Numbered from the stretch's first letter, positions 8,018-16,970 are shown. The stretch: 35,401 nt of DNA from CAZUVM01 sp964623885 (GCA_964623885.1 CAZUVM010000171.1:1-35401), one strand, 5' to 3'. Translations and numbers: made by a program. The notes: generated by a model from the letters alone, not told the origin.

Positions 8018-8599
8018 ATGAAAAAAACGGACATTGAAGGGCAGGCACCGGGCTCTGAGCCCGCGCCGGCAGACGAACCGCTGGTAGCGGTGGAACCTGG
8101 TAATTTGACAGTCGAGCAATTGGAAGAGCTGAAGCAACGAGCCGCCAAAGCCGACGATCACTGGGACCGCTTGCTGCGCACCATGGCGGACTTCGATAAT
8201 TATAAGAAACGGGCTGCTCGTGAAAAACAGGACGCCATCAAATATGCCAACGAAAATCTCCTGCAGAAGCTTATCCCGGTGCTGGATACTTTTGACATGG
8301 CCCTGAGTGCTGCGCAGAATCCCGCCCCGGAAGCGGTGCAATCGCTCAAAACGGGTATAGCCATGGTGCATCAACAGCTCAAGAGCGCGCTTAGCGAGGC
8401 CGGCCTGGAAGAGGTCGATGCCGCCGGCAAACCGTTTGATCCCAACCTTCACGAAGCGGTCTCGCAGAAGGAAACAGTCGAGGTCCCCGACGGCCAGGTG
8501 GCGCAACAAATGCGCAAGGGCTACAAGCTCCGGGATCGGCTGCTCCGCCCGGCCACGGTCGTCGTAGCCAAGGCCCCGGCCCATTCCCAAGCCAAATGA
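8018..8599 (+). CDS. grpE: GrpE, nucleotide exchange factor of DnaK
   Basis: 193 residues. GrpE releases ADP from the Hsp70 chaperone DnaK. The start at MKKTDIEG is chosen because GAGGAAG lies about nine bases upstream; the longer open frame to 7904 lacks any site and codes an unlikely leader. The acidic disordered N-terminus is followed by a long dimer helix (LEELKQRAAKADDHWDRLLRTMADFDNYKKR) and the C-terminal beta domain with the family motif FDPNLHEAVSQ and RKGYKLRDRLLRPATVVV. It overlaps dnaJ by ATGA, so grpE-dnaJ-rsmE is one operon. dnaK is not adjacent. Confidence 0.95.
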   Translation: MKKTDIEGQAPGSEPAPADEPLVAVEPGNLTVEQLEELKQRAAKADDHWDRLLRTMADFDNYKKRAAREKQDAIKYANENLLQKLIPVLDTFDMALSAAQNPAPEAVQSLKTGIAMVHQQLKSALSEAGLEEVDAAGKPFDPNLHEAVSQKETVEVPDGQVAQQMRKGYKLRDRLLRPATVVVAKAPAHSQAK

Positions 8600-9723
8600 C
8601 CAAACGCGACTATTACGAGGTCCTCGGGGTCGAACGCACGGTCAGCGAAGAGGAAATCAAGAAGGCATACCGGAAACTAGCTGTGAAATATCACCCGGAT
8701 AAGAACCCGGGCGACAAAACGGCCGAAGAAAAGTTTAAAGAGCTCGGCGAAGCTTACGAAGTGCTCTGCGACGCCCAGAAGCGCGCCGCCTATGACCAGT
8801 ATGGACACGCAGCCTTTGACCGTCGCGCCGGGGGTTTTGGCCGAGCTGGCGGGTTCCATGATCCATTCGAGGTATTCCGCGAAGTTTTTGGCGGGGGCAG
8901 CATTTTTGAAGATCTATTCGGCGGCGCGCAGCGCGATCCGAGCCAGCCGCAACGGGGTGATGACTTACGGTATGATCTGGAACTCACCTTCGAAGAAGCC
9001 GCACATGGTTGCGAAAAAGAGATCACGGTCACCAAACCGGAGCGGTGCGACGTGTGCCAGGGCAGCGGCGCGGAAGCCGGCTCGCGCGCGCGCACCTGTC
9101 CAACGTGCGGCGGGCGCGGACAGGTCATTTCTTCGCGCGGGATTTTCAGCATTGCTCAAACCTGCCCGCATTGTCAGGGCGCCGGGCGGGTGATCGACAA
9201 GCCCTGCAAGGCATGCCGAGGCAACGGCCGCCGGGAACGAACCTCTAAAATCACACTCCGCATTCCGGCCGGCGTCGACACCGGGTCGCGTTTGCGCTCC
9301 GCCGGCAATGGTGAGGCTGGCTGGCGCGGGGGACCATCCGGCGATCTATATGTCATACTTCACGTCCGCCAGCATGAGATTTTTCAACGTGATGGGGATG
9401 ATCTGCTGTGCGAAGTGCCGGTGAGCTTCGTGCAAGCGGCGCTGGGTGCGGAGATCGAAGTGCCCACCCTGGATGGCAAGGCCTCCATCAAGGTCCCGGC
9501 CGGAACTCAGCCCGGGACCATGTTCCGGCTCAAGGGCAAGGGTGTGAAAAACATCCAGGGCTATGGCCACGGTGATTTACACGTCCGCGTTGCCGTCGAG
9601 GTGCCGACGCAATTGTCGGCGGCGCAAAGGCAGAAGCTGCAAGAGTTCGCCGAACTTTGTAATGGCAAGGAAAGCCCACTGAGCCAGGGCTTTTTCGAAA
9701 AGGCAAAGAAGCTGTTCAAATAG
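8596..9723 (+). CDS. dnaJ: DnaJ, Hsp40 co-chaperone
   Basis: 375 residues, full length for a type I DnaJ. The J domain (residues 4-70) has HPD at 33-35, needed to stimulate DnaK ATPase. A Gly/Phe-rich linker follows (RRAGGFGRAGGF). Four zinc-finger repeats are seen: CDVCQGSG, CPTCGGRG, CPHCQGAG and CKACRGNG. The C-terminal substrate-binding domains then begin near ITLRIPAGVDTGSRLRSAGNG. The start codon overlaps the grpE stop by ATGA. The stop is 9 bases before rsmE. Confidence 0.97.
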   Translation: MTKRDYYEVLGVERTVSEEEIKKAYRKLAVKYHPDKNPGDKTAEEKFKELGEAYEVLCDAQKRAAYDQYGHAAFDRRAGGFGRAGGFHDPFEVFREVFGGGSIFEDLFGGAQRDPSQPQRGDDLRYDLELTFEEAAHGCEKEITVTKPERCDVCQGSGAEAGSRARTCPTCGGRGQVISSRGIFSIAQTCPHCQGAGRVIDKPCKACRGNGRRERTSKITLRIPAGVDTGSRLRSAGNGEAGWRGGPSGDLYVILHVRQHEIFQRDGDDLLCEVPVSFVQAALGAEIEVPTLDGKASIKVPAGTQPGTMFRLKGKGVKNIQGYGHGDLHVRVAVEVPTQLSAAQRQKLQEFAELCNGKESPLSQGFFEKAKKLFK

Positions 9724-9732
9724 CTTCGTAGG

Positions 9733-10482
9733 ATGCACCGATTCTTCCTGCCGCCCGAGGAGTGCCGAGCGCCGGTGCTGTTGCTGCACGACGCCGAAGC
9801 CCACCACGCCTTGCACGTGGTGCGCGTGCGCCACAACGATCGAGTCAGTATCCTCGACGGCGACGGCGCAGAATACCTCTGTGAAGTAAAAGATCCCCGG
9901 CGCAGCGAGGTGGAGTTGAAGGTGCTGGAAAAAATGTCGACCCCTCCCCTGCCCTGGAAGATCACTCTCGCGCAGGCTTTGCCCAAGGGAAAACTCATCG
10001 AATCGATCATTCAAAAGGCAACCGAACTTGGTGTTGCTCGCATTGTGCCCTTGCTCGCCGAACGGGTTGTCTCTCAGTTGAATGATGAGTGTGGGCTTGA
10101 GAAGCAAAGGAAATGGCAATCGGTCGCCATCGAAGCGATCAAGCAATGCGGTTCGCCCTGGCTGCCCCGGATCGAAAAACCGATGACCCCAGACCAATTC
10201 CTAAGGCGCAAGGAAGAATTCGATCTCTCGCTAGTCGGTTCGCTCCAGCCCGGCTCCCGCCATCCGCGCGAGTTTTTCAGCGAGTTTCAGACTCAACATC
10301 ATCGCCGGCCTGCTTCCGTAAGTATCTGGGTCGGCCCCGAAGGCGATTTCACTCCGGCTGAACTCGAGGCGATTCAAACCGCGGGAGCAAAGCCGATTAC
10401 GCTCGGCCGCCTGGTTCTCCGCGTCGAAACCGCGGCGATTTGCTGCCTCGCGGCGATCAATTACGAGTTGGCCTCGCCTTAG
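9733..10482 (+). CDS. rsmE: 16S rRNA m3U1498 methyltransferase RsmE
   Basis: 249 residues. RsmE uses S-adenosylmethionine to methylate N3 of U1498 in 16S rRNA. The N-terminal PUA-like domain starts MHRFFLPPEE and includes HALHVVRVRHNDRVSILDG. The SPOUT methyltransferase domain shows ALPKGKLIESIIQKATELGV, the AdoMet-knot motifs WVGPEGDFTPAEL and LGRLVLRVETAA. A GTAGG ribosome site precedes the ATG, nine bases after dnaJ. The pairing of rsmE with dnaJ is common in bacteria. Confidence 0.95.
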   Translation: MHRFFLPPEECRAPVLLLHDAEAHHALHVVRVRHNDRVSILDGDGAEYLCEVKDPRRSEVELKVLEKMSTPPLPWKITLAQALPKGKLIESIIQKATELGVARIVPLLAERVVSQLNDECGLEKQRKWQSVAIEAIKQCGSPWLPRIEKPMTPDQFLRRKEEFDLSLVGSLQPGSRHPREFFSEFQTQHHRRPASVSIWVGPEGDFTPAELEAIQTAGAKPITLGRLVLRVETAAICCLAAINYELASP

Positions 10483-10489
10483 CCGTGGG

Positions 10490-11791
10490 TTACGGTCGGC
10501 TCTGCACCAGGATACGAAACGCGCGGCCAAGGTGCTCCGGATGCGTGAGGGTCTGGAACTGGCGCTTCGTTTGCGCCGTCCACTCTTCCAGGCCGCGTTC
10601 GCGATCCCAAATCCTGGCTGCGATATCAGTCAGGAATTGCGCCTGCGTATGAAAAGCTTCAGTTCGCAGGCCCTGTGCTTCGCCGATGCTCTGCAACGCG
10701 CCAAAATCGATGTGCGCAGTCAGATCCTGTTCGCCAGGGTTCTCCAGCAGATGATCACTGACCTGATGCAGCTGATAAGCCCGTAAAGATCCCCGGCTGC
10801 GTTCCGGCGCGAATTGCTCGTCGGCCGCAAACCCGTAATCGATTGTCAGCAGTTTGCCCCAAGTCAGCAACGTGGCAGCCTGGCGCCACCATTCGCGAGC
10901 TGCCGGACAAACTTCGATGGTGAATCCCTCGGGCAATGCCGCCGCCAGCGCCGGGTCGATTCTGGGAGCTACCCTGCCCAGCACGGAGGCACTGACTCCC
11001 TTCCCCTCCTCGGGAAAGGAGAGCTTGGGGGAGATGAAGTTTTCGCCTCCTTGGTTTAGGGAGAGCCTGCTCGGATGGCGTTTCCCTCGCCCCTTCCGAA
11101 TGGCAGAGGGTTGGAGTGAGGGGTCCGTGGTTCCTCGCCGCTTCATGCGCAGGAGTCCCTTCGTGCCGGGGCTTATGGAAAGTCGTGACCAAATGAATGT
11201 TGCGTCACGGCAATCGACTCCCCACTCGAACCATTCGCGCGTTCCTGCGTCCCACCCCAACCTGTGGACCGGAAAAGCATCCAACAATTCGTTGGAGAAT
11301 ATAATTCCCCGGACTGGCTTCAATTCCGCGAGAGCGCCGAACCAGGCAACTTTGCCGCCGAAGTCAGCCAATGTCTCGCGCTGCCGATGAGATCGCTGTT
11401 CTGAAGGTTCGACGATGCAATAACCGATTTGTTTGAAGATCTCCGGTCGATGCGCTTTCAGCCAGGCCAGAATATCCTTCGCCAATGCTCCGTCATGGGC
11501 TCCTGCTTCTACCAGATCGAACAACGTCCCCTGCTGGTCCGCCCTCTGTCCTCCAGCCACCAGCTGGTGTCCTTCTCTTAGCCAATCCGAAAATTGCCAG
11601 GCCAGCAATTCTCCAAACAAAGGTCCTACACTAACGCTGGTGTAATAATCACCCCGGCGCCCGAGGGTGTCCCCTTCTTTTTCATAATATCCATAAACAG
11701 GACAATATAGCGCCAATTCCATGAACCGATGGAAGGGAATTGGGCCCTGCTGGTGTATTTCCTCCGCGATTCTTTCGGCGACCTGGTTCAA
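10490..11791 (-). CDS. MidA/NDUFAF7-type SAM-dependent methyltransferase (COG1565) with in-frame repeat insertion
   Basis: 433 residues. The family includes mitochondrial NDUFAF7, which methylates an arginine of a complex I subunit; bacterial members are less well studied. Family signatures: PIPFHRFMELALYCPVYGYY at residues 17-36, GRRGDYYTSVSVGPLFGELLA, motif I LVEAGAHDGALAKDIL, and IIFSNELLDAFPVHRL. Later, FTIEVCPAAREWW and LLTIDYGFAADEQ complete the fold. Residues about 207-275 do not belong to the family: they are Arg/Lys/Gly/Pro-rich and are encoded by a hairpin repeat resembling the one at 26990-27310. The frame stays open through it, so the protein may still fold with an added loop. It ends eight bases from rsmE on the opposite strand. 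Confidence 0.85.
   Translation of the reverse strand: MNQVAERIAEEIHQQGPIPFHRFMELALYCPVYGYYEKEGDTLGRRGDYYTSVSVGPLFGELLAWQFSDWLREGHQLVAGGQRADQQGTLFDLVEAGAHDGALAKDILAWLKAHRPEIFKQIGYCIVEPSEQRSHRQRETLADFGGKVAWFGALAELKPVRGIIFSNELLDAFPVHRLGWDAGTREWFEWGVDCRDATFIWSRLSISPGTKGLLRMKRRGTTDPSLQPSAIRKGRGKRHPSRLSLNQGGENFISPKLSFPEEGKGVSASVLGRVAPRIDPALAAALPEGFTIEVCPAAREWWRQAATLLTWGKLLTIDYGFAADEQFAPERSRGSLRAYQLHQVSDHLLENPGEQDLTAHIDFGALQSIGEAQGLRTEAFHTQAQFLTDIAARIWDRERGLEEWTAQTKRQFQTLTHPEHLGRAFRILVQSRP
10981..11157. repeat. Composite CTCTCCCC/GGGGAGAG-type repeat inside the methyltransferase gene
   Basis: By eye this stretch aligns with the intergenic repeats at 26990-27310. Shared landmarks in order: GGCACTGACTCCC, CCCCTCCTCGGG, GCTTGGGGGAGAT, GGGAGAGCCTGC, CCCCTTCCGAA, GGAGTGAGGGG and TTCATG. 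Roughly two thirds or more of the bases match over about 150 bp, with small gaps. The hairpin arms have mismatches, so this is an old, degenerating copy. It is translated in the minus-strand reading frame without a stop. Confidence 0.75.
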
Positions 11792-11844
11792 AGCGAGTAG
11801 GATGGTGCGGATTTAGCTATCAACTGCCATACGGTAAAACATTT

Positions 11845-12939
11845 ATGGCGAAGATCGACGCATTCTTCAATTTGATGTTCGAGCAAAAGGCCTCCGACCT
11901 TCACCTGTCCTCGAACAATAACCCCATGCTCCGCATTAACGGCGAACTGCAGCGCGTGGACCACCCGCCCCTGGAAAACGACGACCTCAAGAAGATGCTC
12001 TACGAGATCGCCCCGGAATACAAAATCAAGGTCTTCGAAGAAACCGGCGACGTCGATTTCGGCTACGAAATCCCCAACATCTCCCGGTTCCGCGCCAACT
12101 TCTTCAACCAGAAATACGGCATCGCCGCCGTATTTCGTCAAATTCCAAGCAAGGTTCTGTCGTTCGAAGATTTTGAGAAGTTCGACGCTCCCCTGCCGGC
12201 GGTGCTCAAGAAGTTCTCGATGCTGCACCGCGGTTTAGTGGTCGTGACCGGACCCACCGGCTCCGGCAAGTCCACTACCCTGGCAGCGATGGTCGATTAT
12301 GCGAACAAAAATCGCCGCGACCATATCATCACGGTTGAAGACCCGATCGAATTCGTGCACGAAAGCAAAAACTGCCTGATCAACCACCGCGAGGTCGGCG
12401 TCCACACCAAAACCTTCGCCGCGGCGCTACGCGGTGCCTTGCGCGAAGACCCGGATGTCATCCTGGTCGGTGAATTGCGCGACCTGGAGACGATCGAACT
12501 GGCCCTGGTGGCTGCCAGCACAGGCCACCTGGTCCTGGGCACGCTGCACACCCCCAGCGCCGCCAAAACCGTCGACCGTATCATCGACGTCTTCCCCTCG
12601 GAACAGCAGAACAAAATCCGCGCTACGCTTTCGGAAGCCCTCAAGGGTGTCGTGGCCCAAAACCTTTTCAAACGGATCGACAAGAAAGGGCGCGTTGCGG
12701 CGCTCGAGATCCTGGTGTTTACCACCGCTATCGCCAACCTCGTTCGCGAAGGGAAAACGCACCAGATCCCCGGCATGATCCAAGTCGGCAAGAAGATCGG
12801 CAATCAGCCGCTTGACGACGCCATTATGGAGCACCTCCGCATGAAACGTATCTCGGCCGAAGAAGCTTATGACAAGGCCATCGACAAAAAGAAATTCCGC
12901 AGCTTTCTGCCCCACGCGCCCGAGGACGACGAAACCTAG
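11845..12939 (+). CDS. pilT: PilT, type IV pilus retraction ATPase
   Basis: 364 residues. PilT hexamers disassemble type IV pili and drive twitching, adhesion and DNA uptake. The ATG at MAKIDAFFNLMFEQKASDLHL is chosen; the frame runs further upstream into the divergent methyltransferase but that part is not PilT-like. Seen: ASDLHLSSNNNPMLRINGEL (N-terminal PAS-like domain), Walker A GPTGSGKST at 136-144, VEDPIEF, Walker B PDVILVGELRD, and STGHLVLGTLHT. The Ala-rich AIRNLIRE-type C-terminal motif appears as AIANLVREGKTHQIP. A second PilT-like gene follows 43 bases later. Confidence 0.95.
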   Translation: MAKIDAFFNLMFEQKASDLHLSSNNNPMLRINGELQRVDHPPLENDDLKKMLYEIAPEYKIKVFEETGDVDFGYEIPNISRFRANFFNQKYGIAAVFRQIPSKVLSFEDFEKFDAPLPAVLKKFSMLHRGLVVVTGPTGSGKSTTLAAMVDYANKNRRDHIITVEDPIEFVHESKNCLINHREVGVHTKTFAAALRGALREDPDVILVGELRDLETIELALVAASTGHLVLGTLHTPSAAKTVDRIIDVFPSEQQNKIRATLSEALKGVVAQNLFKRIDKKGRVAALEILVFTTAIANLVREGKTHQIPGMIQVGKKIGNQPLDDAIMEHLRMKRISAEEAYDKAIDKKKFRSFLPHAPEDDET

Positions 12940-12982
12940 CGCCTGAACCATTCATCCATTAATCCAATAACCCATCCTCCGC

Positions 12983-14191
12983 ATGCGCCGCCCCGAACTT
13001 GATTACATCCTGAGCACGATGCTCGATTCGCAGCCGGAAGTATCGGACCTGCTCTTTACCGTAGATAAGCCGCCCCAGGTCGAAGCCTATGGCGAACTTA
13101 AGCCCGTCACGCTCGAAACGCCCATCGAGAAACTGACGCCGTTTCAGACCGAAATGGTGGCCTTGAATCTCGTGGGTGACAATCTCTGGCACCTCGCCGA
13201 CCTGATCCGCCGCGGCTCATGCGACACTGCGTACACCCTGACGGACAAGGCGCGGTTCCGTATCAACATTTTTGCCCAGCGCAGCAATCACTCGATTGTC
13301 CTGCGTAAATTGAACACGGTCATCCCGACCCTGGAGTGGCTGAGTTTCCCGGATATCATTCGCCAGATCCCGCGCGAGAAAACCGGCCTGGTCCTGGTCA
13401 CCGGCGCGACTGGTTCGGGCAAATCGACCACCCTGGCCGCGGTTCTGAACGAAATCAATCACACCAAGTCCGTTCATATCATCACCCTGGAAGACCCGGT
13501 TGAATTCGTGCACGTGCACGATAAAGCCACGTTCAATCAACGCGAGTTGGGCACGGACTTCGACACTTTCTCCAACGGACTGCGCGCCGCGTTGCGCCAG
13601 GCGCCTAAAATCATTCTGGTCGGCGAAATGCGCGATCGCGAAACGGTCAAAATCGCGCTTAGCGCGGCGGAAACAGGCCACCTGGTCTTGAGCACGCTGC
13701 ATACAATCGATGCCGGCCAAACGATCAACCGTATCCTCGGTATGTTCGAAACGGAAGAACAGGAACAGATCCGCGCCCGCCTCGCGGACACATTAAGATG
13801 GATATTAAGCCAGCGCCTGATACCCAAAGCCGACGGCGGCCGATTCGCCCTGCTCGAAATCATGGGTTCGAACCTGCGTACACAGGAAACCGTTCGCCTC
13901 GGCGAAAGCGAAGGCAAAAGCTTTTACGAAATCATCGAAGCCAGCCAACCTTTCGGATGGCGCACGTTCGACTTTTCAGCACTGGAAGCTTACGAACAGG
14001 GCAAGATCACCGAAGAAACGGCCCTGCTCTACTGCACGAAACGCGGTCCCGTCTTGCGCGGCATCGATAACCTCAAAAAAGCGCGGGGCGAAGCTACACA
14101 CACCTTGAATTCCCTGCGCATGCGCAGCGGCCAGGACTTCAAGACCGGCGCGCCGCCGCCGGCTGTTCCGGCTTCTCTCAAACTCAAATAA
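12983..14191 (+). CDS. PilT/PilU-like type IV pilus ATPase, second copy
   Basis: 402 residues. Walker A GATGSGKST at 141-149, LEDPVEFVH, Walker B PKIILVGEMRDRETV and TGHLVLSTLHTIDAGQTINR mark it as a PilT-family ATPase. It is diverged from its neighbour: the N-terminal domain reads EVSDLLFTVDKPPQVEAYGEL instead of the usual SDLHL motif, and it has a C-terminal extension ending in a Pro/Ala-rich tail. In Proteobacteria, PilU is a PilT paralogue that helps retraction under load and sits beside pilT; this gene could play that part, but the divergence makes the assignment inferential. The PilT C-terminal AIRNLIRE motif is not recognisable. Confidence 0.88.
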   Translation: MRRPELDYILSTMLDSQPEVSDLLFTVDKPPQVEAYGELKPVTLETPIEKLTPFQTEMVALNLVGDNLWHLADLIRRGSCDTAYTLTDKARFRINIFAQRSNHSIVLRKLNTVIPTLEWLSFPDIIRQIPREKTGLVLVTGATGSGKSTTLAAVLNEINHTKSVHIITLEDPVEFVHVHDKATFNQRELGTDFDTFSNGLRAALRQAPKIILVGEMRDRETVKIALSAAETGHLVLSTLHTIDAGQTINRILGMFETEEQEQIRARLADTLRWILSQRLIPKADGGRFALLEIMGSNLRTQETVRLGESEGKSFYEIIEASQPFGWRTFDFSALEAYEQGKITEETALLYCTKRGPVLRGIDNLKKARGEATHTLNSLRMRSGQDFKTGAPPPAVPASLKLK

Positions 14192-14200
14192 TTTATTGTT

Positions 14201-14677
14201 ATGGCCAATCAATTTGATTTTGTCAGCGCCACCGACAAGCCCGCCCTGCTCGCGTTTTCAACGCCCGAGTGGCTCGATGCCGCCCGCACCGCGCTCACCG
14301 AGCTGGGGTACAAAGTCCATACTGCCGCCACTCACAGTGATTTCCTTATCCGCTTTAGCCAAATCCGCTATCAGGTTGTCGTAGTCGAAGAACTGTTTGC
14401 GGCCAACAACCCCGGCGAGAATTTGACGCTCCAGGCCCTGCAAAACATGCCGATGAACCAACGCCGGCATGCCACGGTAATTCTTTTCGGGGATTCCTTC
14501 CAGACTTTCACACCGATGCAGGCGTTCCAGCAAAGCGTCCATGCCGTGATCAATTCATCGGAGCTGTTCCTCCTCAAACAGCTCATCGAAAAAGCCATTG
14601 CTGACAACGCCCTGTTCCTGACCAGCTATCGTGAGGCGCAAAACCGCGCCTTGGCTGGCGCCACAAAAGAGGAGTAG
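14201..14677 (+). CDS. Degenerate response-regulator receiver-like protein
   Basis: 158 residues starting nine bases after the second PilT gene. The alternating pattern PALLAFSTPEWLDAARTALTELGYKVHTAATHSDFLIRFSQIRYQVVVVEELF followed by RHATVILFGDSFQTFTPMQAF and SELFLLKQLIEKAI resembles a CheY-like beta/alpha receiver. The phosphoacceptor position reads VVVVEE rather than VVxxD, so classical phosphorylation is unlikely. Position suggests a role with the pilus motor ATPases, possibly as a regulator. The ribosome site is weak. Fold assignment is from pattern only. Confidence 0.6.
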   Translation: MANQFDFVSATDKPALLAFSTPEWLDAARTALTELGYKVHTAATHSDFLIRFSQIRYQVVVVEELFAANNPGENLTLQALQNMPMNQRRHATVILFGDSFQTFTPMQAFQQSVHAVINSSELFLLKQLIEKAIADNALFLTSYREAQNRALAGATKEE

Positions 14678-14705
14678 TCGGCGGATCGCTGCAATAACCT
14701 CTGTC

Positions 14706-15317
14706 ATGAACTTTCAAAGATTGCCAATCAACATCTTTGACCTGATTGTTTTGGCTGTCCTGGCGCTCGGATTGATGCGCGGACGACGCCATGGAATGTC
14801 CGAGGAATTGATGAATCTTATCAAATGGATGCTGATCGTGGTAATTTGTGGGTTGGTGTATGAGCCTGCCGGCCATTGGCTGGCGCAATCCAGCCCGTTC
14901 AGCTTGTTGGCTTCTTACCTGTTCGTCTATGCTGGGATATTGCTGGTTATTCTTGGCTTTTTCGGGCTCACTAAGCATTACTTTGGCGGCAAGCTGGTCG
15001 GTAGCGACATCTTTGGAAAATCCGAGTACTATTTGGGTATGGGAGCTGGGGTCGTCCGCTTTAGTTGTGTGCTAGTGGCCGTGTTGGCGATGCTGAATGC
15101 TCGCTATTTCAGTCCGGAGGAGGTCCGTTCCATGGAGAATTTCCAAAATGACGTTTACGGCAGCAACTTTTTCCCCACCTGGCATACTGCTCAGGCAGTT
15201 GTTTTTGACGATTCGTTTTCGGGTGGGTTTATCAGGGATCATTTGGGGTTCCTTCTAATCAAGCCTACAGCCCCTGAGGACAAGTCGTACCACCAAAAAG
15301 AGGCCAACATCCCCTAG
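14706..15317 (+). CDS. CvpA-family membrane protein
   Basis: 203 residues from the ATG of MNFQRLPINIFDLIVLAVLALG. The longer frame overlaps the receiver-like gene and is not needed. Four hydrophobic segments are visible: IFDLIVLAVLALGL, LIKWMLIVVICGLVY, LASYLFVYAGILLVILGFFG and GVVRFSCVLVAVLAML. The early Gly-Arg-Arg-His-Gly turn and this topology match CvpA/colicin V production-type proteins. The C-terminal 70 residues are soluble. It ends the pilT gene row and converges on the TPR lipoprotein gene with a gap of three bases. Confidence 0.7.
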   Translation: MNFQRLPINIFDLIVLAVLALGLMRGRRHGMSEELMNLIKWMLIVVICGLVYEPAGHWLAQSSPFSLLASYLFVYAGILLVILGFFGLTKHYFGGKLVGSDIFGKSEYYLGMGAGVVRFSCVLVAVLAMLNARYFSPEEVRSMENFQNDVYGSNFFPTWHTAQAVVFDDSFSGGFIRDHLGFLLIKPTAPEDKSYHQKEANIP

Positions 15318-15320
15318 CCT

Positions 15321-16970
15321 TCAGCGCCCAGTATCCGCCAGCCAGTAGCGGATTGCTCCGGCCTGCGGATTGCGCGGGTCAGTTTCAAGTACCTTGAGAT
15401 AGTGCGGCCGAGCCTTGGCGGGTTCATGCAATTGCTGCGCGTAGAGATTGGCCACGGCCAAATGCGCACGAGCGTCATTGGGATAAACTGCCAGCAATTT
15501 TTCCAGTTCCCGGGCGGCATCCACCGGATAATTGGCCTGCTTCAGAGCTAGCGCGAAATTATATCGGGCGTCCAGTGAGTCGGGCCGCAGCGCCAACGCG
15601 GTTTCATAGGCATTCAGCGCCGTGGAAAAGTCAGTGGCTTCGGTGGCCGCCAACCCCAGATTGTACCAGGCGTCGTAGAAACTTGAATCACTTTGCAGAG
15701 CGCGGCGATAAGCCGAAATGGCATCGTTCAGATGTTGAGCGCGCTGCGCCTGGACCCCTTGTGCAAACGTTCGTTCTGCTTCTGAACGATTTCCCGCTGC
15801 AGGTTTGGCAGGATAGGTATACGTGTAGCGCGGGATCGAAGTTCCACCAGCCGGCAAGAGATCGTCCTGCGCCGATTTCAACATCGGCTCGGTCGGGACA
15901 TGCGCCACTTCCACTCTCGGCGGCGCTACGATCGGATTGGCTGCGGCCTGCTTGGCAGCACTGTTAGCCGAGAAAGATCTCGAAGCGCTCACTGAAGCAT
16001 CCGTGGGCGAGGCCGCTGAATTGTGGGGGAGATTGGTGACAGGCTTTGCCGCCGCGGGCTTTGCAGGGTTGGTCACCGTCGGCGCCAATGCTGCCAAATT
16101 GGTCACGGCAAAATGCGCAGGCGGTGGCGCAAGCTCCTGTTCGAGCTGCCGCACCGTCGCGCTGACCTCGGCAGCATTTTCCGGGATGGGTTTGAGCGCC
16201 AGATACTCGCGGTATTTTTGTAGCGCAAGCCGCCGATCGTTCAATTGTTCCTGCGCCACAATTGCGAGATTGAGCAGGGCGGGACCATAGTCGGGTTGCT
16301 GCTTCAGCGCCTTGGTGAAGCACTTGGCGGCCTCCGGCGCTCGATTCCGTTGCAGCCGCGCCAGACCCAAACCGGTCAGGGCCTCCGGATTTTGCGGGCT
16401 GAGACGGTTTGCTTCCGCGAAGCTCCGCTCGGCCGCGGCAGCCTCGCCGGCGCGCAAGTAAGCCGCGGCGTTCTGCGCGGACCGCAAATGAGCCGTGCCA
16501 AGTTTGAGCCAGCCTTCGACCACAGCAGGACGCCGCAACGTATAGGCAGTCAATGTGGTTTTCGCCTGGTCGAGCTTGTCTTCACTCAGCCAAACGCAAC
16601 CGAGGTTATAGCGCACCTCGACCAGATCAGGGTCCAGCAGCAGCGCGTGTTGATAGGCTTTCTCCGCCTCAGACAACTGCCCCGCCTCCTGGCAAGCCAA
16701 ACCGAGATAGCTATACGCGAGGCCATTCGTGTTTAACAAACTGACAGCGGTTTTTAGTTTTTCAATGGCCTGCTCATACTTGCCTTGATCCAACAGCTTC
16801 TTGCCCGCCAGCACGGCGCGCGGCCCCGGCGGTCCGCATGCCGTCAGGAAAATGGCCGCACTGACAACCATGGTGAGAATCTTTGGAACAACCAGCCGCT
16901 GAGCCGGAAACCCGTAGAGCGCGGTAACCGACGAACAGCTTTTTGCGGCCTGATTTTTGATGGTCAGCAT
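15321..16970 (-). CDS. TPR-repeat lipoprotein
   Basis: About 549 residues. A lipobox, F-L-T-A-C, ends a hydrophobic stretch (LTMVVSAAIFLTAC), so the protein is probably anchored in the outer membrane by lipid. Two TPR blocks are present: residues about 55-270 (for example NGLAYSYLGLACQEAGQLSEA) and about 400-545 (for example FYDAWYNLGLAATEATDFSTA). A Pro/Ala/Thr-rich linker of about 120 residues separates them. In-frame starts exist at GTG 16994, ATG 16988 and ATG 16970. I use 16970 because it leaves space from the divergent gene, but even then the lipobox lies about 45 residues in, which is long. TPRs mediate protein contacts; partners are unknown. Confidence 0.8.
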   Translation of the reverse strand: MLTIKNQAAKSCSSVTALYGFPAQRLVVPKILTMVVSAAIFLTACGPPGPRAVLAGKKLLDQGKYEQAIEKLKTAVSLLNTNGLAYSYLGLACQEAGQLSEAEKAYQHALLLDPDLVEVRYNLGCVWLSEDKLDQAKTTLTAYTLRRPAVVEGWLKLGTAHLRSAQNAAAYLRAGEAAAAERSFAEANRLSPQNPEALTGLGLARLQRNRAPEAAKCFTKALKQQPDYGPALLNLAIVAQEQLNDRRLALQKYREYLALKPIPENAAEVSATVRQLEQELAPPPAHFAVTNLAALAPTVTNPAKPAAAKPVTNLPHNSAASPTDASVSASRSFSANSAAKQAAANPIVAPPRVEVAHVPTEPMLKSAQDDLLPAGGTSIPRYTYTYPAKPAAGNRSEAERTFAQGVQAQRAQHLNDAISAYRRALQSDSSFYDAWYNLGLAATEATDFSTALNAYETALALRPDSLDARYNFALALKQANYPVDAARELEKLLAVYPNDARAHLAVANLYAQQLHEPAKARPHYLKVLETDPRNPQAGAIRYWLADTGR

